Shown piece after piece: positions 1 through 11,951 of a stretch of 64,000 nucleotides of DNA. This stretch comes from Elysia crispata (lineage: Eukaryota; Mollusca; Gastropoda; Plakobranchidae). Every line of letters begins with the position of its first letter. The stretch's first letter is position 1. The position numbers and the translations under genes are program-made. A model generated the notes under the pieces. The model did not search any database and was not told the DNA's origin. It saw only the letters and a list, made by a program, of their open reading frames with translations. The DNA is taken from positions 86,001 to 150,000 of the forward strand of contig JAWDGP010006789.1 in assembly GCA_033675545.1 (NCBI GenBank), written 5' to 3'.

Positions 1-2555
1 ATCTGTTCTTAGATATATCTAGTCCAACATTCAAGCCATCCCTTTTTTGCCCCCTGTGATTCCTCATTTGAAATACTTTTGGTGGCAGGTCTGCTGATAA
101 TTAATAGCAGCGTCTCAGTACAAGTTGTAAATGGTAAATGGGTTCAAGAATTTTATTCAGCAACATTTTAAAATAACCAAAGCTAAATTATCTACCCTTG
201 ACTTCATCACCTACCAGTGTCGCTTTAAAAGATATGAACTTACTGGCCCAGTCTGTAATTGTAAGTATGACAGTTGTCAGTATTGTTACTACTGGCCAAA
301 GAACAAGTGGAAGAAACCGATATTTGCATTATGCTGTTCCACAACATTCTGCATTTGCAGAAGTAAATTTTATCTAAGCTAAATTCGAAAGTTAGTTAAA
401 ATCAGACAATTGATTTGGCGTAGTTAAAGCTTAATTATTTAGAAATTAGGAAATTTTTGTAAATATGTGCATATTAACTTGGGCTTTGCCTGTTCTAAAG
501 ATGTTTGTTTTTAGCTGAAACTTTTTTTTTTTTTTTGAAATAGAGTCAGATTTTTTTTTGTGCAAACTTTGCATGGTCTAGTACCTACTTGTGATAAGCT
601 GGCCCCACGAAATTATGCAAAAAAGTTCTTATGATATTCAAGTAGATCTTTGATTTATTCAAAAACCATTTAAAATATTGTAATGCAGGTGGCATTATTC
701 AATTTTGAAAAAAATTTACGAAGTTGTAGGATGATTAAAATCCTGATACGGCATGTACAATGACCTGACATTCACACACGTCTTTACTTTGTATGATCAA
801 GTCATGTATGATTGTACACCTAGGCATTGTAAGGAGTGTTTTTTTTATGATTTGTAATTAAGGTAGAACAGAGAAAAACAAAACAAAGAGACGATTTGAG
901 AAGAATAAAGAGATAGAGGACGGTAAAATGAGAGAAGGGGGTTTAGAAGAATGATCTTTCTACCTCTCTTATATTTTTCTTCCTGCATTGCTCTGTGCAT
1001 CTTTATCCTCTTCAAACGCCTGTCACAGTGTGTGTGTGTATATCTCTCCCCTTCTGCATCTCTCTCCCTCTCTTTTTCAATCCCTCAGCATATCTCCATC
1101 TTTGTGTCTTTCTTTGCATCTTTACCCCTTCTCAGTCTCTTTCAACTCCTCTCCCATTCTCACTGCATTCCTCTCTCTGTCCTATCCTCTTTACGTCGCT
1201 TTCACCCTGACCATCACCTAAGGGTGAGAATACGATTTTTTTTGCGAAGAGGGAAGGAGTTGAGCAAAGAAAGGAGGAAAAATAAGAAAAAGGCAAAGAT
1301 AGAGAATGGAAAAAAAAGACAGGTAGAAATGGAGGTAACAATAAATTGTAATGAATTAAGTATGCCTTAACCCAAATAAAGTCTTTGTGGGGACATTTTA
1401 AACTTTTATTAAATTTCCTTGTGTTATGTTACAAGTACAATCTACCTATAGGAGCATGCTTGCATCTGCATTTGAAGACCCCTCGTCTTAGCAGAAAGGA
1501 GCGACTTTGTACTGATTTTGCTAATTGGTAGATCAATTTCAATACATGTTACTGGGGCATAAGGGGCCTAAAGTAAGAAATGTTGATCAGGGAGTGAACT
1601 CCCTTATGGTACCAGCACCGAATGGGCAAGGGAAGCTCTAGACACCTGATATGTAGGCAATAAGCGCATTAACAAAATCATTTTTTTTTAATGAAATTAT
1701 CTTAAATACATGATGAAATTATGTCTCTTTGTTGTGAAAACACCAACACAGCTACACTGGTCACATTTTTTCTGTGGGGGCCAGGATCAAAAACAGCTTT
1801 CAAATTTGCAGAAATTTTGAAACAAAGTTGTATATAATAGTTACATAACATAGATTGGTCTACAGATCAAAATCTCCCTGGACATATGTTAAGATAAGAT
1901 AGAATGTACTTCATTCATCTCTCTTGGGGAAATTCAAAAATTGACATGCCCATTAACATACATATGATAAAAATCCAGGTGTATATATAAATAAATAGAT
2001 AAATTAAAAATACATATATTTATATAAAGTGTTGATAATTTTTAGCACTTTGTTAATGTTTTGAATTGAATGTGCAAATTTCCTAGGGGACAGGACTATG
2101 TCGGTTAGCTTGTTATGTTACATTAAGATCTACAATCTTACCCAACTTTGCAGCCAAGCGCTGATGCCAAAATGGGTGTGGAGTTGTCAATTTGAAGGTA
2201 CATGTAGTTAAATCGTAATTGCTCATTTGCATACAAAAGAGGTATAGTGGTAAGGGATGTCCTGTGAGATCCTATACCTAGAGAAAGGTGGTACTGACAA
2301 AGAATGTTGCTATTTTCAAGAAAGTCAACCCCAGCTTGCTTTATCAGTTTATGTGTTTTACAGGCATCAAATCAAATCAAATATTAATGTTGCCCTCTCC
2401 ACGCATAGTGATTTACGTGTTTAAAAAAGTTCTATATAGGTTTGTTCAAATGCTTTTCATGGCTCACCAATTTACTTTTAAAGCATATTGAAAAATATAC
2501 CAAATATTAGGGTATGCATTGTGGCAAATTTTTTATTCTTCTTTTTTTTTTTCAG
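1..2555. other. Intergenic or intronic sequence, no gene recognised
   Basis: AT-rich sequence. Positions 951-1210 form a pyrimidine-rich CT tract and 1240-1345 a purine-rich tract. The open frames across them are low-complexity by-products. If the candidate terminal exon at 2556 is real, part of this stretch is its upstream intron, but I could not find a phase-compatible upstream exon. Confidence 0.5.
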
Positions 2556-2637
2556 AAATGGCTTCAGGGAAGGGACTGTTCCCAAACCAAGGAACAAGAC
2601 TACAGCACCTGCATCTTCTGCTGTTGCTACTAAATAA
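2556..2637 (+). CDS. Possible terminal exon of an unrecognised gene
   Basis: A long pyrimidine tract ending in TTCAG precedes a frame that starts in phase 2 and encodes about 26 residues rich in Lys, Pro, Ala and Thr (NGFREGTVPKPRN, then a TTAPASSA-like tail) before TAA at 2635-2637. The tract reads like the C-terminal tail of a small basic protein. An AATAAA at 2633-2638 overlaps the stop codon, which is too close to be the working poly(A) signal. I do not recognise the protein, and no upstream exon with a matching phase is visible. It could be a chance frame or a processed remnant. Confidence 0.35.
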
Positions 2638-4245
2638 ATAGTTTGCCAAATGGTTGCTAGCTTGTTGGTGTTAAAATCTGTCTGTCTGAATGGATCATGG
2701 GTGTGTGAGAGTGTCAGAAGGCAATGCTGTTGGGTGTAGGAAAATATTCTGTCCCAAGAACATTTCACCAACTTGTTTAAGCTTTCTGATGATTTGTGTA
2801 CCAATATTACTACCATGCATAAATTGTCAACATTTCATGGTTAGGGATACTGAACCAGGAAATGTTAGGGAGGATTGCATTGATCAAACTTAATATCTAA
2901 GATGTCCTGTAAAAATAGATTCACCTTTACCTCCCAGAAGTTGACATGTGTTATTACCAGCCTTTAAGCTGTGTAGTTTAGCATTAGATGTTTAAATCAG
3001 TGCAGATTGACCTGTGGTCAGGTCGCATGTAGCCAAGGCTGAGGCTCAGATCTGTGGTCATTTTGTGAAGTACATGTTCTACCATACAAGAGAGGAGAGA
3101 TTAACTATCAAAGGCAGACTTGTCAAAAAAAAATTAAACCGTGATTTAATGTAGCACAATATAAAATCAATACTTGTGCCAATTCTGTCCGGCGAGAAAT
3201 GCCTACAAAATTCTGAATTTATAGCATAGCCCGGTTCTATTAAAGAAAAAGGGCAAGGGCAAAACTGTTCTTTGTAGACTTTGCACTGGTCACCCATAAC
3301 TAACACACAATCACCTTCCTATACTTTTGATAGCCTTTACACCTTGATACATATATCTACTTATAGAATGTGCAAATTTTCTGCATAGAAAAACTGTACA
3401 GGTCAAATAACTTATACATGTACACACTTTTACACTTTTCAGAGGTAACTTTTGCAAAATTATTGGTTAGTGCACCAGGAAGAACGGAAATGTTCTAAAA
3501 TTTTAGCAAGGCTTGAAATGTTTTATACCCTTTTTGTAACAATTTATATTCAGCCTGAAGGTGGGCCACATACATGTCTGCAGGTCTATATCACTTAACA
3601 ATTGTGAGTACCGGTACTCTTGCCAAATCCTTCTGAGCTGCATGATGTTATACCCAGAGTGAATGATCACATCCCACTTCGATTGATATAATTTGAAAAC
3701 AATTTTTTCATGTCTTGGTATCCTTCCTTAAATGGTAATGAGATAAACTTCTATTTCTAGATCCATTGATACTGAAATCAGATATAGAGTGACTCTTGTG
3801 TAATTCCACAGAGAATTTATGTCTGGGACCAGATTGTAATAGGTACAAAAAAGATTAACACTATGTCCGGCTCTTGAAGGCCCTTCATCAACAAAGACAT
3901 GCCTTCCAGATTTCTTAATTAGGATTTTCTCCATTATCTTTGATCTTTTCAGAAAATTCTGGAGAGGTTTGATCCTAGTCTGGATCTGGATAAAAATTTA
4001 AAATAAAATGCAGATGTATAATTTCATTTTCAAGAGTGATTTAGGCAGGAACAGTTTTACTCCAATGCCACTTGTAAGTGAAGAAAAGCGTAAACAGCTT
4101 TTGTACGCCTCTTCTCTTTTGTCGATTTGGCTGATCTCAGTTTAGCTTAGATCTATTTGTTGTAACTCTTCTTTGCATATGTGGAGCTATGGTCAGTCTG
4201 GACAAGTTTCTGTAACAAAAAGCAAGGCGCTTTTTTTATAAAATA
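2638..4245. other. Intergenic, nothing recognised
   Basis: AT-rich unique-looking sequence with no supported exon, RNA gene or bounded repeat. Confidence 0.5.
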
Positions 4246-4851
4246 CAGTGCACACCTGATGAATCGACATTACAAGGACCAACAAAATTGCGTCAAATTA
4301 GGAGATATTAAAATTCATAAATTTTAAAATCTCAACAACTTTAGGGACGTAAAGAGGACTCAGTTTAGTCTCACTTTTAATACTAATATATGTAGTAACA
4401 AAACCATTCGCCTAACTTGATCAAGAACCATAGCACACCCCTTCCCTCGCCTATTCCCAAACACTGTGTGGGCAAGACCACGCGCCAGCCCCTCCTTATC
4501 TCTCTCACCCACACACACGAATGTGTTTGTCTCTCTACAGTCTTCACTGCACATCCCACACCCCTCCCATTTCTTCTCGTACAAACCCTGTCTTAAGTTG
4601 CACTGGTCCACACTCAACAGATCTTTGGATCTAACTCGTGAGGCTAGAGTAAAAATTAAATGACATTTTGGAGGATTAAGATACAGACACATAGTGGAAA
4701 TTCCGTCGAATTAGGAGAAATTAGTGGACCAAAATGTCAATTCGCGGAAATATTTATTAGTACTGATAAAATGAATTTATTCGGGACCTTAGTTACATTG
4801 ATTTAAGAGGAATTTCGATTTATGAGGTATCGAATTAAATGGAGCACACTG
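4246..4851. mobile_element. Non-autonomous CAGT-ended element (pogo/Tigger-like), copy 1
   Basis: The left end reads TACAGTGCACACCTGATGAA and the right end is its imperfect inverse, ending GGAGCACACTG. The element is about 606 bp, has no transposase frame, and is found again in inverted orientation at 35230-35901, where long internal stretches match. CAGT termini inserted at TA are typical of the mariner/pogo superfamily. That family assignment is inference from the ends only. The right flank is TTA, so a TA duplication is not perfect here. Confidence 0.6.
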
Positions 4852-6611
4852 TTATATATATAGAGACAAAGACGGGGGGAAAAATCCCAAATTTTGACAT
4901 TTGTTTTTGCAGCAGTGGCCACTAAAAAACTTGGGGCCCAGTAAAATATTGAAAAAAGAAAATCATTAACAAAACCCGGTACTTAGTCTCAGAACATGTT
5001 TCAAGCTTTCAGTTTAAGCAGACTTAAAAGTTGGAACAAAACAACATATAAAAAAGGTGAAATGGTTACGAAAAAATGACACTGCAATTTTTAATCAGAA
5101 TGGGTCAACATACAAAATATATGTTTACAGGAGAGCCGTTTTCACAATTTCAGTGAAAAGCGCTAATACGGTACATCTAATAAGTAACATGGTTTCCTTT
5201 TGCACAAAAAGCACAGTTCAGTCTAGATGTATTATTTTGAAACCTTTGAAATAAAAAACAGACTTAAATGAACCAAATTTGAATCACCAGAATATAAAGA
5301 CAAATAGAGAAATAAAACAAACCTACAGGTAGATCTTTTATTTTATACTTAACCCTTAACTCTAAATTTACTTCCCTCACCATCTCGCTATACCCATCAT
5401 AGAGAAATAATCATACATTTATACATGTAATTCTGTATTCACTCTAGGCTTGCTGTCATAATTTTTTTTTTCGGTGGGAGGGATACACTCAAAAGAGGCA
5501 AATAAATGATCAGTACAGGTAGAAGTAAAGGGTGCGGTTCCTTAAATGAGAAATAAAACTTCCATTAAAATAAAAAAAAGATTTGTTTATCAATTCCTTC
5601 AGCTGCAAGAGCAATCTAATTTATTTTTTCAATTTATACTTTATTACTCACCAAAATTGAAACCATGCTATGCCCTCAACAATAGTATAACTAATTTCTG
5701 ACTCCAAGTCCAACATGTATGTTTAGCAAAAAGACATAAACTGACTAAAATAGCCACTGTAAAGTTTTCACATTGGATCAGTTCATTAAATTAATCATAT
5801 CAGCTGCTTTTGCAACATCAAGCACATAATATTGCTGTCTATGACTATAACTAAGAAAATTCCATATACAAATATGGCCTTAGAGCAGTACATTACTACC
5901 GGTATTATAAAGTTTTTACAGTGCATAGTGAGACTAACAGTGGCTTACACTTACCAATACCAGGGTTACTCCACTCATATTATCAGGAACATGAGTAAAC
6001 AAAGCAAAATATTGGAATTTTGTTTCTTTCTTGTGTGACCAAGTTTACACAAGCTATGCATTTCAAAATTCACAAAATAAATGACAATTTTAAATAAAAA
6101 AAAAAAAGCTGCACTACTGCAATGTAAAGCAGCAAGGAGAAAACATAAAATTGCAAGTAATTTGAAAGCATGTCTGGGAACATCCTTGCATCATACATGA
6201 GACTTTTGAGAAACCACAGTTTTGTAAGATACGTAATGATATACGCATACTGGTATGCCATCTCTCAAATCATTGCCATAGTTACATTTCAAAGTGACAT
6301 GAGTTTATTAGAATCTTCCAATCCTTCACCAGTTGTACAATGCCAGTTCGGTTTAGAGTCCTACATGTATATTGTTTTTGTTTTGAACCAGCAACTGAAC
6401 TGAAGCAAGAAATGGAGTTGCTTAATTAAAAAAAAAAAACTTGAAGCAGTGAAACATGAAATTTCTTATTTTTTTTAGTGTCCTCTCTAATAAAATATGA
6501 GCTATTGAAAGTTTATTTCATCTTCTAGTCAATTTTTAGAGCAATCTATTCTCGCTCAGTAACAGTAGAAACTGTGGCGACAGTAGTACTAGTAGATATA
6601 ATAGTAATGTT
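4852..6611. other. Intergenic, nothing recognised
   Basis: AT-rich sequence with short homopolymer runs and no supported gene. Confidence 0.5.
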
Positions 6612-7934
6612 CAGTCGAGTCCATGTAATTTGAATGCAGATAGTTCGAATTCTTGGATGTTTCAAATATTGATTAATTTTACCGAAAATTTCTCTCAGCT
6701 TCATTAAAAAATATCAGTTAATTAGAATTCAGAAAGGATTCAGTTAATTTGAAGCTATATTGGCTTTTTTTTTTTCAATTTTGAAAGCAGAGGAACTAGT
6801 GCATGCTATGCTTCCTGTAGTGAGCAATTCTGGTGTGTATTAGTATATGTATATGTGTTCCACCTGCCTACATTACAGGCAAGAGTCTGCAATAAGAGAA
6901 TAAAAGGGAAAAGGGTTTGGACCAGGTATGAATGTTTGGTAGACTGGAAGAGGAAGGGAGTGGTGGTGCCATATGTGGTGATTGAACTTGGATTGTGAGC
7001 TGAGATATAGCCTGCTTGCACAGAGCTGCATACAATGTAATTTTGACACTGTAGATCTCTGTGCTTGCCTGCCATCACCTAGTCTAGGTCTATCTTGACC
7101 TCGCTTTATTGCTTTATTGCAGCCTTCTCACTTGTGTGTTTTACCTTGATTACGATACATAGGACAAACTTGGGTTACATATCTTATGTAAGCTTTGTAC
7201 ATGTGTTAACTTTTATAACCCAGCCGAGGTGTAGCTATCTGAGTTTACATTAAGATCTGCCAGTTGCAAAAGAAAGAACCCACCCTATCAGACTGCAGCA
7301 GCAGTCAGGGAGGGAAACAGTAAAGAAGCCAGCGACGACAAAAACAGAGAGGAAAACCATCAAGGGAGGCTAGAGCAGCTTTACCAAACTCTAAAAAAAA
7401 GTTTCCACTAGAGAAGGAGGGAAATCTTGAGGACATAAAAGCCTCCAGCATAAATTTAAAACATTAAAATTGGTGACACAAAGAAACTGAAACAGAAAAC
7501 TCATTAAAGACTTTCAAGAAAGTCCAAGATAAAATTCTACAACTCAAAGTGTAGGTTTATGCATCCCTTACCTTAAACATGTTTAAAAAAAACCCCAAAA
7601 AACCTAACATTTTTATCCAACACTAATCAGAAAATAAAACCAACCTTAACATATAACCCTTTTCAGCCCTATCCTCTATACGGCCTGAAGGACGCTGACC
7701 TAAAATTATTTTTTTCAAACTACCGATTTCATTTATATCCTCATTCTACAAAGGGCCTCTTTTTCACCGCTTCTGGGAAATAAATTGGAAATTAAAACGA
7801 CCTTTGTAGTCATCCTCCCTTGTAAAACATTCCTGATCTGTCATTCATATTTTTTCCCTCTCTTTCTGTATGTATCCTGATAATTTGAAGTCCCTTTTTG
7901 ATCCCAATTACTTTGAAATAACCAGACTCTACTG
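6612..7934. mobile_element. Non-autonomous CAGT-ended element, about 1.3 kb
   Basis: The left end CAGTCGAGTCCATGTAATTT and the inverse of the right end CAGTAGAGTCTGGTTATTTC share the CAGTnGAGTC core and are followed by similar TTTGAA / TTTCAA subterminal blocks. No transposase is encoded. A related right end (GTATCCTGATAATTTGAA ... GGACTGAACTG) occurs at 12940-13025. The TA target duplication is not evident, so the boundaries are approximate. Confidence 0.45.
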
Positions 7935-7980
7935 CAAATTTAATATAATGGCAGTGGTAGCAGCAGACATGTGGGCAATA

Positions 7981-9158
7981 CAGTAAAACCTCAAAATCTA
8001 AATTAGAAGAGTTAGAATAGAAGAATCCCTTATGAGCACTGTGTTTAATATTTCTGAGGTTTCGCAGGAAAGGCTTACTGGCCCTAAGCTAGACTACTAT
8101 ATAATATTTTTAGATTGACCTACATCACTTGCATAAACTCATCCTACTCAGCGGTTCGTAGCATAAACGCTTTTCGCAGACATGCTAGTCCTCTCACCGA
8201 GAACATAACTATTATGTAAGGGTTACATGATGACTGCCAGCGATGCTCTAAAGCTACCGGTACTGAGTTCTAGCCTGGACCAGGTGCAAGCGCTATGGAG
8301 AGTGTGTTTCCACTGTTCCACTGCATACTCACACAGTTACATTACATAACAATCACATGATCCGAGACAGTTTTACCCGCAGCAGCAGATTTCACTGGTC
8401 TAAACAGCTGACCATTCTGACCAGGCCTAACGCTCGCTTGCAGTTTCCATAAACAACGCAGGCCGATTTGCACACGTCATTATGTGTTTGTTACATAATG
8501 ACTCATGCTTACGGTACGTAACTCAATCTGCGAAACATGGCTATGATAAGTAAATACTTGTATCTAATTAGAGAGACTCCAGTCCAGGTTATTGGAAAAA
8601 TTTTAATGCTGGTAAACAGATTTAAAAAAAAAGAAAACAACACTTATAAGATTTTCTAATCCATCACTAAAATTCTTACAGCTAGGTTGCTTTAAGTGCA
8701 GTTTGCATTGTTTGCTTTTGTTTAGCCACTCTCGAACCTTTTCTGTGTCTCGTCCAATTTGTCAGATTGCATTAATTCTAAAATCTAAACAATAAGCTCT
8801 GTTCTCGTGGTGATTTTGTACAACATCACTGATGTCCATGCTCAAGATAGGTGGGAATCCTTACAGATAACATGACATCTGGACATATGTTAAGTAAGTC
8901 TGCTATAATTTTAATAGGTTCCATCAGCTAAGAATAAGCCTGAAAAATATCCAAGTTTTTCTACTTTGAACACCTGTAATCTGTATAAATTACTTGAAAA
9001 CTTTCTTGGAGACCTAAAAGAATATCAAAACAGCTTTTCATCATTGCAGTATATTTCTGGAAACAAAGTATTTCAGATAATCCCAAAAAATTAGGGACCC
9101 AATAAAATTGGGTTAACTTTTAATTTCGTACTGATTCCTAACTTTGAGGTTCCAACTG
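7981..9158. mobile_element. Non-autonomous CAGT-ended element, about 1.2 kb
   Basis: The left end CAGTAAAACCTCAAAATCTA is preceded by TA. The inverse of the right end reads CAGTTGGAACCTCAAAGTTA. The shared ACCTCAAA core marks terminal inverted repeats of a pogo/Tigger-like type. There is no coding capacity. The right flank lacks a clear TA, so the boundary or the insertion site has diverged. Confidence 0.5.
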
Positions 9159-9457
9159 TCATAGCAGCCACAGAGGTAGGAGTGATATTAAGGGTAGGAT
9201 AAAGGTAGAAGTAATTGTGTAAGAGTTTTATCTGCAGCTGAAGTAATCATAGTGGCCACTACTAGTAATAGAACCAGTATTAAACAATTTTTTCTCTTTT
9301 TTTTTTGGTTACAGGCTTAATAATGGTTTCATGCAGAGACTTAATGACAATATGCTTTAATTTGCAAGGAGTACAAGGTTCATTGTATGATATAAGACTG
9401 AATTTTTCAATTGACCAATCAGGTACTTCACATACTAAAAATGGAAGATGGTTACAT

Positions 9458-11031
9458 TAGGTACCCAATACTGAGGCAAAACAGCGTTATCGAGAGAATT
9501 TTGTTCAAAACGGCTGACTTTCACCGTACTAAAACAACATCTCATAGCACATAAAACGTAAAACGTCATACATGGTTGGAAAGATCTATTCTTTATCTTT
9601 AAAATGGTGGTGGTAGATATATTCTGTTTTAAATATGAAACAAATGACAGAGTTTTAAAGAAACCCATGTTTCGGACTTTTTAGCGGCGCAGCGGACTTC
9701 TTTGCGTGAAATTTTCTACCCTTCTATCTTTACACGGCTTGCGCTCGCATCGATGAACACAACCACTGAAGTGTGTGCATGATATAAATAGGTCAGGAAT
9801 CAACCTTTCTAGTGGTATAACTTTCGACCATGCAAAACGGCTACAAGTACTAAAAAAGGAAGATGAAAATTTAAAACCGTATTTAAAGAAAGAAAAACGC
9901 AAAATTTTGCGAAAAAAGTTACCTATTTTGAAAACCTCATCCATTTTTCTTTTAAAATCATTGCATTTAGTAAGAACTACTTTTCGTCGATCATTGCGCG
10001 AGACGCTAGATCTACGTCAACAAGGCCGGTTTCGCACTCTAGTCAAATTCGCCAGTCTTCTCCCAGCCATGCCCGGTCGATGTTAGATCTACGCAAGGTG
10101 TAGCCTTGCAGACAGACCTTTCTCCGTTAACTAGAGGACATGGATCGAAAAGCTTTTGTTGTTAAGTAGTTTTAAGTTAATTACGATTTTAGAATTAGCT
10201 TTTTGAAAGAAAAATAAGCTGTTTTATTGTTTTATCAAAGTTTTTTATGCACCTTATCGGGATAGGTTCTGACCCTATCGGCGATGTGTACACAAGTCCC
10301 GACACCGGGTTGTTATTTCAACTCTGTATTTTTTTATCATGTTCTACTCCTGGTCACCTATAAAACTTAGAAAAGCCTATTATATGATAACAGATTGTTA
10401 GAATCTTTTATTCAGTCATTTTTTTAAAGGATTTGGTCTATTTTAAGGTATCCATTCAACATTCAAAATGTGACAAATTTTCTTGTTTTTGTGATTTTGG
10501 TCATTTTCAGACCAATTTTATTAAAATTCTATGGAGTAAATGTCATCTGATCCATTATTATGTGAAAGAACTTATAACGACCTTTATTTTGATGTAGAAT
10601 ACTTCCAAATTGAAGCTAAAATGAATTTTCTGTGGACTTTTAAATCATGCCAATTTTTATGTTTTTTTACCTCCCTTGAAATTTTTGTGAAATTCCATTT
10701 TGAGCCATGTTTGATGCAAAAAAATAAATACTTCCAATCCTTCTATTCTAATGAAAAAAATTGAGTGCTGTGTCAAGTTACTGGAGTATCTGTATATGAA
10801 TTTTTGTAATTGTGGGATTGATATTTTTAATTTTATGGAGGCTCAAAATTGCCACTGAAGCATATTACGCAATCAGTTACTTTTGCCCAATTTTCAAAAT
10901 GCTATAACTTTCTCAAAAATTATCATAAATACATAAAATTGGTATTAAAATGCTCAGAACAGCAAGCTCTTTACATTAGAATTGAAACCCCATCAGCACA
11001 GACAATTTAGAAAATCAGTATTGGGTACCTA
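9458..11031. mobile_element. 1574-bp element with perfect 17-bp TIRs and 7-bp TSD
   Basis: The 17-base terminal sequence TAGGTACCCAATACTGA at 9458-9474 is repeated as a perfect inverse at 11015-11031. Both sides are directly flanked by GTTACAT (9451-9457 and 11032-11038), a clean 7-bp target-site duplication. The interior has only short frames with no recognisable transposase, so this is a non-autonomous copy. A 7-bp duplication and these ends do not match a superfamily that I can name with confidence; P-like or hAT-like elements are possible. Confidence 0.85.
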
Positions 11032-11038
11032 GTTACAT

Positions 11039-11821
11039 GCATTCAACTGTAAAACTAAAAGTGGGCAAAAAAGCAGTGATGGTTGCACAACTTCTACTTG
11101 TTCTGCCACACTCTATTTCAAAGCAAGTCTTTAGCATCCTTTTTACTGCATCAAATCTTCATAGGCTTACTGAAGCACAAAGTGACACAAAAAAGAAAAC
11201 ATTTGCAAAAATTATAACAGATTCTGTCACTCTCCAACACATATCTATACCTTTCCCACAGAGTTCACATCCAGTCCTAATGCCTGCCATTCTCCTATAT
11301 AACTGTGTACCTTTTAGCAGTCATCACATCCAGTCTGTGGTACTATCAGAGGCCTGCCACTCAATCAATGCCTGGCATAAAATAAACAAGAGCCACACAG
11401 CTCAATTAAATAGAGGGAAAATAATCTGAATACAGCAAAGACCTTTATCAAAATTTAAAATAAAAAAAATCTGCACATGCACTGCTTACACAAAAAATAC
11501 ATACAAATGTCCCCACAACCTATTACCTTTATTTCTTTAAGGATTAATGGCCTTCTTAGCAGGCATTAAAGTAAAAGGCGTTTTTCATTTTCATTCTGAA
11601 TTGCAGGTCAGCAACTAAAACAATTTCACTGAACTGGATTGGGCTTGATTGGGCCAGAATCAAAGCCAAGCAGAATTTCTTTCAATTCTTATTAACAAAC
11701 TTGACACAAACATGACAGTAAACTGAGTAAACAAGTCGATAGCAACAGTATTCTTGAACCCTGAGAAAAGTCAATGGTCAAACTTAATGATTTAAGCTAT
11801 GCATGCAAAAAAAAAAAAAAA
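11039..11821. other. 3' flank of ZRANB2
   Basis: No other gene is seen. On the minus strand this is downstream of the ZRANB2 stop. TTTATT at 11528-11533 is AATAAA on the minus strand, about 290 nt past the stop, and is a plausible poly(A) signal. A poly(A/T) tract at 11808-11820 abuts the stop codon. Confidence 0.45.
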
Positions 11822-11951
11822 TTAGGAGGCAAAGTAAAGATGGATAAGCCCTCGTTCAAACCTCGACCGTTTGACGTCCGAGTTGGAGTGGGGAGAACGT
11901 GACCTTGATCTTGAGGAGCTTGAATGTCTGCGTCTGCCATGCCTGGCACCC
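11822..11951 (-). CDS. ZRANB2: ZRANB2 exon 7 (C-terminal RS tail and stop)
   Basis: Encodes GARHGRRRHSSSSRSRSRSP and a less conserved tail ending HLYFAS before TAA at 11822-11824. The single-base carry from exon 6 restores AGG exactly, which supports the acceptor ACAG at 11955-11952. Confidence 0.88.

Noticed and set aside
951..1370. 139-codon frame and overlapping frames near 1 kb
   Set aside because: They are products of CT-rich and GA-rich low-complexity sequence with no recognisable protein.
9681..10086. 87- and 103-codon opposing frames inside the 9458-11031 element
   Set aside because: No transposase motif, they overlap on opposite strands, and copies elsewhere would be needed to argue coding.
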